Origin: Candidatus Cloacimonadota bacterium | GTDB taxonomy: Bacteria > Cloacimonadota > Cloacimonadia > Cloacimonadales > TCS61 | Assembly (NCBI GenBank): GCA_021157525.1 | Contig: JAGGWK010000081.1 | Location: forward strand, 1 to 33,128 | Direction: 5' to 3' | Length of the DNA: 33,128 bases | In this document: positions 7,012-15,000 of the stretch, piece after piece | How positions within the stretch are numbered: position 1 is the stretch's first letter | How the letters are laid out: each line of letters opens with the position of its first letter | Notes under the pieces: model-generated | Seen by the model: only the letters and a program-made list of their open reading frames with translations | Databases searched by the model: none | What the model was told of the DNA's origin: nothing | Program-made: the position numbers and the translations under genes

Positions 7012-9282
7012 TTAAAACTCCCATTCAACACCTACAATGGGTAGAAACGTCCATTGATATACCTCTTCGATTTTCTGAGTTTCATCATTCCAGTAGTATT
7101 CGGCGATGTTCTTCTGCCCGTAGGCATTCCACACACTGGCGTAGAGTACCAAGTTGGTTTTCTTAAAGAACAAGCGACGATCCAGACGCAGATTTAGCGA
7201 ATGGTAATCGGGATAACGCTGGCTGTTTATCTGCGCTGCATCCAGCACACCGTAGTGGTTTTGCATCGATTTTTCCACATCCAGTGGAGTGTAGGGTACA
7301 CCGCCGGCATAGATCCAGCGCAAGCTCATTTCCCAGCCGGAACTGGGTTTGTAGCCACCTTCAAAGCTTACAATAAACTGATTGTCATAGTTACGGTCGC
7401 GCCAGGTGCCATCCAGTCCACAATAGGCAGAGTGAAACCAAGTGGCACTGGCCAGGCCGTAGATGTTTTCAGCCAGTTTCTTCTGCACCAGCAGTTCTAC
7501 GCCGCGACTGAGTGCTCGGCCTGTATCTTTGAGGTCTTCGTAGTTGTTAAAAAAGTCGTCATCCAGTATAAAGAGTCCCGGCTGAGAGGGGTCCATGGGG
7601 AAACGGGCGTAATCTTTTTGATAGGCTTCTATTACCAGGCGGGTGTTGGGCGTGAGCAGATGCTCCATGCCCAGAATGTAGTGGATGGCTCGGGGATTTA
7701 GCAGGTTTTCGTTAGCACTGTTTTGTGCCAGCAGCAAGAGGGGAATGCTCTGGTAGTACATGCCCCAGGATGCATTGAGGGATGTACAACCGCTGAGCTG
7801 CCACTTGCAGGCCAGGCGGGGTGCAATATCGGTTTGGTGATTGTAACTGAAATAATCGGCCCGCAGGCCGGCGGTGAAGGATATGCTCTGCAGAGGTGAA
7901 TAGTCGCAACTGATATACGCTGCGGCTTTGGTGGCCTGCACGTCTTTGTACATTGCCAGGGAAGGGATGGTATCTCCCGTGGCGTTGGTGGTTTCGGCCA
8001 ACCAGTTGTCATAGCTGTGATACAGGTGTTTCAGTTCGCCGCCAAAATCAAGGCCCAGATTGTCACTCAGGATTGCATGATTTGAATTGCGCATTTTAAA
8101 CTCCTGCTCAAGAGTACGGTTTTTAATGGCATAATTGCCGGTAAAGGTCTCGTAAAAGTCCTCATCATAATCGTTGTAGGTGTAAGCCAACGAGGTGTTG
8201 GAATGCAGTTTGGGATTCCACACGGCCTTCCAGTTTACCCCGGCAGTACCTTGGTAGAGGTCTTGATTGCCAAAGTGGCTCATGGCGTTATCCACAGCAT
8301 TCTGCTGGTCGGGTGCATTGTGGTCATCGGCAAAGATGCCCAGAAAACTCAACTTCTGCATGGGATTGAACTCATAACTTATTTTAGCCTGAGCATCGCC
8401 ATAGGTGGGTGCCACCGAAGTGCCTGTATCAAAAGTATCAATTACGTATTGCAGATAACTGCGTTTCACCGCCAGCATGGCAGAACACTTTTTGCTCAGT
8501 GGCCCTTCCAGGATGCCGCCAATACCGGCCCAGTTGAAATCCATCTGCCCATTAAACTCACGTCGGTTGGCATCCCGGAAGTCAATCTGCATGATGGATG
8601 ACAGCTTGTCGCCATACTGCGCACTGAAACCGCCGGTGCTGAGGGTTACATCTTCGATGAAATCGACATTGAGGATGCCAATCGGCCCACCAGACGAGCC
8701 CTGATGGGGAAAGTGATTAATGTTGGGTACTTCGATGTTATCGATGATAAAGGCGTTTTCCATGGGATTGCCCCCGCGCACGATCAAGTTGTTGGATTGG
8801 TCGTTTACCTTGGCTACGCTGGGCAGCGAAAGCATAATCCGGCTCACATCCCCAGCCGCCCCGGGAGCGCGTCTGATCTCTTCGTGGGAGAAATTGATTA
8901 AGCTGGTTTTCTCCTCTTCGGTAGCAGAAAAATATTCGATTTTACTCGTCACTCCGGCTATCTCGATCATCTGCCGGTGCAACTCCATATTCTGGGTGGT
9001 GGTACGGCTGGAGCGGATGATAACATCAGTTTGTACTGCAGGTTTGTAGCCGATGCGCTGAAACCGCAGTGTGTAGCTTCCCACCGGCAGATTGGTGATG
9101 TAGTATTCGCCCTTGTCATTGGTGTATGAGCCCTGTTCCAGTTCCTGGATTATCACGTTTACATTACTCATAGGCAGCGAGCTGGATGCATCCGTGGCTC
9201 TGCCCGCGAGGTGCCCTGTCTGGCCGTACATCAGCCAGGAAAGGGTAAGTAGTATTGCTAATAGAAAAATGTTCTTGTTCAT
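7012..9282 (-). CDS. TonB-dependent outer membrane receptor with carboxypeptidase-regulatory-like N-domain
   Basis: This is a 756-residue outer-membrane receptor for energised uptake of an unknown ligand. The signal peptide is MNKNIFLLAILLTLSWLMYG. Residues about 24-105 form a carboxypeptidase regulatory-like beta-sandwich (GRATDASSSLPMSNVNV, LPVGSYTLRFQRIGY). The plug, about 130-240, carries NNLIVRGGNPMENAFIIDNI and GGFSAQYGDKLSS. The rest is a barrel ending in a terminal Phe (GVEWEF), as expected for barrel assembly. AAGGAGA precedes the ATG. The gene follows tetR by 35 bases on the same strand, so the regulator probably controls its own receptor. Ligand specificity cannot be inferred, and no SusD-like partner is present. 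Confidence 0.92.
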   Translation of the reverse strand: MNKNIFLLAILLTLSWLMYGQTGHLAGRATDASSSLPMSNVNVIIQELEQGSYTNDKGEYYITNLPVGSYTLRFQRIGYKPAVQTDVIIRSSRTTTQNMELHRQMIEIAGVTSKIEYFSATEEEKTSLINFSHEEIRRAPGAAGDVSRIMLSLPSVAKVNDQSNNLIVRGGNPMENAFIIDNIEVPNINHFPHQGSSGGPIGILNVDFIEDVTLSTGGFSAQYGDKLSSIMQIDFRDANRREFNGQMDFNWAGIGGILEGPLSKKCSAMLAVKRSYLQYVIDTFDTGTSVAPTYGDAQAKISYEFNPMQKLSFLGIFADDHNAPDQQNAVDNAMSHFGNQDLYQGTAGVNWKAVWNPKLHSNTSLAYTYNDYDEDFYETFTGNYAIKNRTLEQEFKMRNSNHAILSDNLGLDFGGELKHLYHSYDNWLAETTNATGDTIPSLAMYKDVQATKAAAYISCDYSPLQSISFTAGLRADYFSYNHQTDIAPRLACKWQLSGCTSLNASWGMYYQSIPLLLLAQNSANENLLNPRAIHYILGMEHLLTPNTRLVIEAYQKDYARFPMDPSQPGLFILDDDFFNNYEDLKDTGRALSRGVELLVQKKLAENIYGLASATWFHSAYCGLDGTWRDRNYDNQFIVSFEGGYKPSSGWEMSLRWIYAGGVPYTPLDVEKSMQNHYGVLDAAQINSQRYPDYHSLNLRLDRRLFFKKTNLVLYASVWNAYGQKNIAEYYWNDETQKIEEVYQWTFLPIVGVEWEF

Positions 9283-9317
9283 GGTTCTCCTTATGGACGG
9301 TATAGCTGCGTTATCAG

Positions 9318-9905
9318 CTATGCTGTTGGTTTGGTTGTGTAGGTTTGCATCAAGGTGTCTATAAATTGCTGCTGATCCTGAGGCAGGGTGAGATCAAGCT
9401 GGTCAAAGCGGTGAAACATAGGGGACATCATGCCGGCGAACAGTATGGTGCTGAAGAGCTGAGTTGTAACTACTTTGTTGTGGGGTTCTTTGAGTATGGG
9501 CTGGATGAGATTGTGCAGCCGATTGAGAAAGACTGTGAATTTTTGAGTGAAATCCTCTGAGTATTCATTTTCATTGAAGATGGCAGAGAAATGGGCTTTG
9601 GTAAGATTGGGGTAGCGGATGATACCCTGCAGGGTGTCGGTGAGAAAACTGCGCAAGGCCTCGGTTGGAGCGCTTTCCCACAACTGCTGGTAGTCATTGA
9701 TGTTGTTCACAAATCCTTCGTTCAATGTTGCATCCATGGCTTGCTTGAGCAGAGCTTCTTTTGAACCGAAATGATAGTTCACTGCTGCTACGTTTACTTC
9801 GGCGCGTTGGGCGATCTTACGAACCGTTACCTGGCTGATGCCAAATTCCTCAATACACTCGATGGTTGCCAGGATGATGGCTCCCTTTACTTCGTCGCTA
9901 TGCAT
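9318..9905 (-). CDS. TetR/AcrR-family transcriptional regulator
   Basis: This is a 195-residue repressor-type protein. The N-terminal helix-turn-helix (about residues 8-55) contains FGISQVTVRKIAQRAEVNVAAVNYHF, with the recognition-helix end NYHFGSKEALL typical of the family. The C-terminal ligand-binding half is all-helical and family-variable. The ATG is preceded by AGGAGG. It is the first gene of a two-gene unit with the TonB-dependent receptor, behind a promoter with two palindromic half-repeats. Autoregulation together with the receptor is therefore likely; the effector is unknown. Confidence 0.9.
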   Translation of the reverse strand: MHSDEVKGAIILATIECIEEFGISQVTVRKIAQRAEVNVAAVNYHFGSKEALLKQAMDATLNEGFVNNINDYQQLWESAPTEALRSFLTDTLQGIIRYPNLTKAHFSAIFNENEYSEDFTQKFTVFLNRLHNLIQPILKEPHNKVVTTQLFSTILFAGMMSPMFHRFDQLDLTLPQDQQQFIDTLMQTYTTKPTA

Positions 9906-9958
9906 GGGTTCCTCCTGTTACATATAAAGCCTCACATAGAGAAGCTTTACAGAATATT

Positions 9959-9995
9959 AAAACATATATTTAAAACATATGTTTGAAAAAAACAA
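9959..9995 (-). promoter_or_regulatory. Promoter and twin-palindrome operator of the tetR-receptor unit
   Basis: Two adjacent 13-base repeats occupy 9959-9971 (AAAACATATATTT) and 9972-9984 (AAAACATATGTTT). The core of the second, AAACATATGTTT, is a perfect 12-base palindrome; the first departs by one base. On the minus strand a TTGTTT (-35, 9990-9995) and TAAATA (-10, 9967-9972) are spaced 17 bases apart, so the perfect palindrome fills the spacer. This is the expected geometry for TetR-type repression. Binding is an inference. Confidence 0.5.
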
Positions 9996-10305
9996 GAGAA
10001 CTCTTATGGTCAAGGACTTTTTCCTTTCTGGTCAACTTGTATGTTTGCCAACCTACAAAGTGTTAGCAGAAATGAGATATCTAGACTTCGCCCGACATGA
10101 CAGCGTTTCAAACTATCATTTCAAACCAATTTTATTGGGGCTGCCCCACAGCCAAAAACTGAGACCTCTACTCTTCATTCCTCAACGGAAGGTCGCCACA
10201 CAAGTCCACTACGGTTCCGGCGTCTCCGGCTAAGGCCGATACGCAGCGACACAGCGAAGTGACAGTCACCCTGCAACATTCCCATAATTCGATTAATTCG
10301 TAATT
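9996..10305. other. Intergenic stretch between tetR promoter and dprA
   Basis: No convincing gene is present. Short symmetric elements are visible: TGGGGCTGCCCCA around 10136-10148, GTGACAGTCAC around 10259-10269, and a CCGG-rich stretch near 10217-10235. I cannot assign a function. An 84-codon open frame on the plus strand here has no family features and I do not regard it as a gene. Confidence 0.4.
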
Positions 10306-11391
10306 TCAAAATAGCGGAGCAATATTATTCCCTGCGGTTTTGCGGATAAGACCTTTGAGCTCCAGCATCAGCAGAAGGGTGGAAAGCTCCCCCATCTCCA
10401 GTTGCGATTCCATCAACAGCAGATCAAACTGGATTTCCGGCCGATGCTTCAGCAGCAGTTTGTAGAGATTTTTCTCATCGGGAGTCATTTCGGGAAGTTG
10501 CTCACCGGCAGAATGCATCATCAGCTGGTACTCTTCCAGGATGTCCTGAGCAGAAGTGACGATCTTGGCTCCCAGCTTTATCAGGTAATTGGGTCCTTCC
10601 GCTTCGGGACGATTCACATCCCCGGGAAGGGCAAAGACGTCGCGGTTTTGGTCCATGGCAAACTTGCTGGTGAGCAGCGCGCCGCTTTTGCGAGAACCTT
10701 CTATCACCAGAGTACCCAGGCTCAACCCGGAGATAATGCGGTTTCTGGTGGGAAAATGCCATCGTTCCGCCCGACTTCCGGGGCACCGTTCCGAGATCAG
10801 GAGTCCACCCTTTTCCAGGATGCCAGCCGCCAATTCCCGGTGCCGGGATGGATATATCTGATCTGTTCCCGTACCCATCACTGCCAGGGTTTGTCCTCCT
10901 GCATCCAGTGCTGCGGTGTGAGCAGCGCCATCCACCCCAAAGGCCAGACCACTGACGATGGTAAAACCTGCTCGCGCCAGTTCCAAAGTGATGCGACGAG
11001 TTTGGGCAATGCCATAAGCGCTGGCTTTGCGGGTACCTACCACGGCAAAATCCCGCTGAAAAAGCTCTTCCCGCCACTGGCCACGATAGTACAAAATCGG
11101 CGGAGGATCGAAAATGGTTTTTAGTTGGGCAGGATAGTCAGCATCTGTGATGGTAATGTATTTGATGGAATATTTCTCCACCAACTTGGTGATGCGCGGC
11201 CAATCCTCCGGCTCAACCGGGTTGCGCAATTGCTCCTTCACTGTTTGAGAAATCCAGTCAAGATCGTCGATTTGTTCCGGATGGCTCCACAAATCTGCCG
11301 GCGAGGCAATTTCCTGAGCCAGACGGGTCACTCCGGCATCTCCCAGTCCAGAAATCCGAAGCAACATAATCCAGGCTTTTAACGAATCCAT
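10306..11391 (-). CDS. dprA: DNA-processing protein DprA (Smf)
   Basis: DprA loads RecA on incoming single-stranded DNA during natural transformation. In the 361 residues, an N-terminal SAM/HhH-like region (about 1-70, RISGLGDAGVTRL) precedes the Rossmann-like core. The core carries VVGTRKASAYG (118-127), SGLAFGVDGAAH (147-158), MGTGTDQIYP, FPTRNRIISGLS (213-224) and EGSRKSGALLTS (231-242). A C-terminal winged helix (about 300-361) is present, as in full-length DprA proteins. It appears as a single gene; an AGGAA site precedes the ATG. All signature motifs are intact. Competence itself is not demonstrated by this gene alone, since dprA is widespread. Confidence 0.96.
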   Translation of the reverse strand: MDSLKAWIMLLRISGLGDAGVTRLAQEIASPADLWSHPEQIDDLDWISQTVKEQLRNPVEPEDWPRITKLVEKYSIKYITITDADYPAQLKTIFDPPPILYYRGQWREELFQRDFAVVGTRKASAYGIAQTRRITLELARAGFTIVSGLAFGVDGAAHTAALDAGGQTLAVMGTGTDQIYPSRHRELAAGILEKGGLLISERCPGSRAERWHFPTRNRIISGLSLGTLVIEGSRKSGALLTSKFAMDQNRDVFALPGDVNRPEAEGPNYLIKLGAKIVTSAQDILEEYQLMMHSAGEQLPEMTPDEKNLYKLLLKHRPEIQFDLLLMESQLEMGELSTLLLMLELKGLIRKTAGNNIAPLF

Positions 11392-11500
11392 TTTTTGTTC
11401 CTGCGTATCTGATAATTTTGTAGCAAGCTTTACGAAAAGAAGTTAGCGGTCAAGGTTTTCGATTTTTACGTACCGGGATGCATCCAGTAGTTGGGATGTG

Positions 11501-11938
11501 TTAATCGTATTTTTTCCGCAAATCTTCCGTACCCAGGGTCGGTTTGATAATGCTTGCCCACTCGGTAGATCTCCATGTGTTCAGGTTTTGATGAGTGATG
11601 AAATATTTCTGCGGTATAGGATGCGTACCGATAACTACGGAAATGTGATACTTTTCTTCGATAAAACGTTTGAACGGCAAAATCCGGGGACATGGAGGAT
11701 AGCCCACAACCAATCCAGTGGCCAAGTGTATGACTTCAGCTCCGTTGTCTATCATCTCCTGAGGTGCGTATTCAATGTTTCCGCCGGGGCAACCACCACA
11801 GCTGGTGTAGCCAACGATTTCCACCTCTTCATCCGCACCATACCGATCAAAGGCACCTTCACGATTTTTGAGTGCCCGGAAACATTTCCCTCCGGCACAG
11901 CTTTTGTAACGATCACAAATGATAATCCCGATTTTCAT
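11501..11938 (-). CDS. CGGC domain-containing protein
   Basis: This is a 145-residue cysteine-rich protein of the CGGC family, presumed to bind metal or to have redox chemistry; function unproven. Cysteines are at 8, 14 and 19 (ICDRYKSCAGGKC), 47 and 50 (TSCGGCPGG) and 83 (GYPPCPRI), the family pattern. H71 in VIHLATG may be a further ligand. AAGGAG precedes the ATG. It lies downstream of the giant TPR-AAA gene on the same strand, separated by 142 bases that include a short coding-like remnant. Family identification is firm; any role is not. Confidence 0.85.
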   Translation of the reverse strand: MKIGIIICDRYKSCAGGKCFRALKNREGAFDRYGADEEVEIVGYTSCGGCPGGNIEYAPQEMIDNGAEVIHLATGLVVGYPPCPRILPFKRFIEEKYHISVVIGTHPIPQKYFITHQNLNTWRSTEWASIIKPTLGTEDLRKKYD

Positions 11939-11939
11939 T

Positions 11940-12047
11940 TCAGTTCTCCTTCAATACACGGATTTGTAATTCATCACCGATATTGGCAACTTCTTTATCA
12001 AGAACGACAGTGCCACAGCGCCCTCCGATGTTTTTCCAACCTCGGAG
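11940..12047 (-). pseudogene. Short coding-like remnant between the TPR-AAA gene and the CGGC gene
   Basis: On the minus strand an open frame without ATG, GTG or TTG reads LRGWKNIGGRCGTVVLD, then KEVANIGDELQIRVLKEN, and ends in TGA at 11940-11942, two bases before the CGGC ATG. The pattern of glycines and alternating valines looks like the C-terminal strands of a real protein. The frame is the same as that of the upstream TPR-AAA gene beyond its TAA stop. I cannot name the family. It may be the tail of a deleted gene; chance is not excluded. Confidence 0.3.
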
Positions 12048-12060
12048 GTTTTTATTAATT
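12022..12060 (+). terminator. Hairpin with T-tract (plus orientation)
   Basis: Arms CCTCCGA (12022-12028) and TCGGAGG (12042-12048) enclose a 13-base loop and are followed by TTTTTATTAATT. This is the shape of an intrinsic terminator on the plus strand, yet no plus-strand gene precedes it. Transcripts from the minus-strand TPR-AAA gene would meet the same hairpin without a T-tract. It overlaps the coding-like remnant, so it may be fortuitous. Confidence 0.3.
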
Positions 12061-12080
12061 GTCCCTCTCTTTTGTGAGTA

Positions 12081-15000
12081 TTAAAATCCTATCTTTCTGC
12101 CGGATGTTTTATCGGTGGGCTCCGGTGCCGGGCTCTCGTCAATCACCCGTTTGATATCATCGGAATGAATGGTGAAGAGGTCGCCGGTGGAGAGATCGGT
12201 GTTTTCGGCAATGCGGAAGGATTGAGCCTGCACCACTTTCTCAAAGATATTCCGCACCAGTCGTCCATTGCCAAAGGTGGCATTGCGGTTGGTGTAGCAT
12301 TGGTGGAAGTAACCGTGCAGCCGTTCTTCTGCTTCTTCGATGAGGGAAAATCCTTTCGATCGGGTAAGTAGTTTAAAGATACCCAGCAATTCATCCTGGT
12401 TATAATCCAGAAAATTGAAGTAGCGATTGAACCGCGATTCCAGTCCGGGATTGGATTTGATGAAGGCCTGCATCTCCTTTTTGTAGCCGGCCACGATCAC
12501 AATAAGGCGGTCGCGGTCGTCTTCCATGCGCTTCAGCAGGGTGTCGATGGCTTCCTGGCCAAAGTCGTTACCACTGCCTGCGGGCTTGAGGGTGTAGGCT
12601 TCATCTATAAAGAGAATGCCATCCAGCGCCTCGTCGATGAGGGCATTGGTGCGGGGTGCAGTCTGGCCTACATATTCCGCCACCAGTTTACTGCGATCCA
12701 CCTCGATCACATGTCCTTTCTTAAGGATGCCCAAAGCTTTGAAGATGCGTCCCATCAAACGGGCTACAGTTGTTTTGCCTGTGCCGGGAGGGCCGTAAAA
12801 TACGGTGTGCAGGGAAATGGGTGTGCCACTGTGCCCCTGCTCCGAACGCATCTGCTCCACCTGCAAAAAGCGCATCAGTTGCTGGATATCGTCTTTGATG
12901 TTATTCATGCCGATGAGCTTATCCAGTTCGGCCAGCACATCATCCAGGGATTCTTCGGGTTCTTCATTAAAATCGCTGCCAATCACCGCATTGATGTCGC
13001 CTTCGGTAATGGTGAGGAGGGTTTTTTCATCGATGTTCACGAACTCGGCAATGCGGAAGGATTGGATTTGAATCACCCGCTCCATCAGGTTGCGCACCAT
13101 GCGACCATTACCAAAGTTGGCGTCACGCTTGGAGTAGAGGTGCGTAAAATAGCGGAGCAATTTATCGGATGCATCTTCGGTGAGCTGGTACTGCTTGCTT
13201 TTGAGGAAAGCATTGAAAAGATAGAGCAGCTCATCGGGTTTGTAATCCAGAAAATTGAAATAACGGTTAAAGCGGGAGCGGAGGCCGGGATTGGAGGAGA
13301 GGAAGCGATCCATCTCGGTTTCGTATCCTGCCACGATAACCACCAGGCGTTCCCGTTCGTCTTCCATCCGTTTCAGGATAGTGTCGATAGCTTCCTGGCC
13401 AAAGTCTTTACCGCCTCCTTCGGGCTTGAGAGTGTAAGCTTCATCCACAAAGAGAATACCGTCCAACGCTTCATCTATTAGTTTATTGGTCTCTTTGGCT
13501 GTCTGGCCGATATATTCCGACACCAGTTTGCTGCGGTCAACCTCTACCACGTGGCCTTTTTTGAGGATACCCAGAGCGCGGAAGATTTTCCCCATCAGCC
13601 GGGCGACGGTGGTTTTGCCGGTGCCGGGAGGTCCCATAAACACGGTGTGCAACGAAAGAGGCATCGCTTCCATCCCCCGCTCTTTGCGCATTTTGTTGAC
13701 CCGCAAAAACTTCATCAATTGATCGATATCCTGTTTGATGTTCTCCATCCCCACCAAGGCGTTCAGCTCTTCCATCACCGCTTCCACATTTACAGGGCCG
13801 GGATCATCGCCAACGGATGAGGTGCTGGATGCAGAGCTTCCGGTGGTGCTGGATGTCGGTGGATTTGCCACAGCATCTCGGGCATTCTGCAGATTTTCTT
13901 TATACACATCGTCGGGACTGAGGGCGATGGCCTTTTCATAGAAAGGTATTGATTCGGCGTATTTTTCCAGCCAATACAGCACGTTTCCCACATGATTATA
14001 AAAGCCGCCGTTTTTATGCCCAGCTGCGATGGCTTTGCGTCCATATTCTTCTGCCATTGAATAGTCTTCGAGATTTTTGGCAGCGTACGAAACATTGGAA
14101 AGATAGAGATGATTATCGGGTTTTTTGACGATGGCATCCTTGTAATGAATGATAGCCTGAGCATAATTTTCCAGTCCATAATAGAGGTCTCCCAGCAGGT
14201 TGTGGTAATGTGCCGCCTGAGGCTTTATCTGGATGGCTTGCTGCACATAGGGAATGCCAGGCTGATAGTTGTCCATACGCTCGTAGCAGTAGCCGATATT
14301 GCCGAGATATTCTCCATTTCCAGGATGCAGCTGGTTAGACTTGATGTAGCAATCCAAGGCCTGTTGATACTCTTTTTTCTCAAAAAAAGTATCTCCCTTC
14401 GTATTCCATCGTTTTGCTTCAGCAGCATTGGCGGGAGTGGGGCTACTGAATTGTGTTCTACCGGATGCATCCCGCTCTTCTACAGCATTTTTACGATTGT
14501 TGATAAAGGTCTCATTGCCAGGGTCGCGGCTGATTGCTTTGTCATAAAGCGCAATGGCACCCTGGAAATCCTTCAACCAGAAAAGAATATTTGCCACATG
14601 ATTGTAGAAGATTGCGCTATCTCGTCCTAGTTCGATGGCTTTCAGCCCATGGATTCTGGCAGTTTCATACTGTTCCAAATTCTTGGCGGCATAGGCGATA
14701 TTAGCATGATAAAGGTGCTTGGTGCCGTCTTGAGTGATGGCATCCTTGTAATGAATGATAGCCTGAGTATAGTTTTCCAGCCCATAATAGAGGTCTCCCA
14801 GCAGGTTGTGGTAATGTGCCGCCTGAGGTTTTACCTGAATAGCCTGTTGAACATAGAGAATGCCCGGTTGATACTGCTTGAGCCGCTCGTAGCAGTAGCC
14901 GATGTTGGAGAGATATTCGCTATTCCCAGGATGCAGCTGATTTGCTTTGAGATAGCAATCCAGGGCTTTTGAAAAATCCTTATTCTCGAAATATCCATCG

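Noticed and set aside
6993-7166. C-terminal continuation of the DUF1670-like frame into the receptor gene
   Set aside because: The residues there are antisense to the receptor C-terminus and lack family character; I end the fragment near 6925.
10137-10147. GGGGCTGCCCC palindrome as terminator of dprA
   Set aside because: It has a one-base centre, no T-tract on the minus strand, and lies about 160 bases after the stop; it cannot be called a terminator.
9979-10233. 84-codon plus-strand open frame after the tetR promoter
   Set aside because: It starts inside the operator/promoter region, has no ribosome binding site and no family-like pattern.
12711-13481. Long plus-strand frames opposite the AAA+ domains
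   Set aside because: These are antisense shadows of the conserved TPR-AAA gene, without starts or family features.
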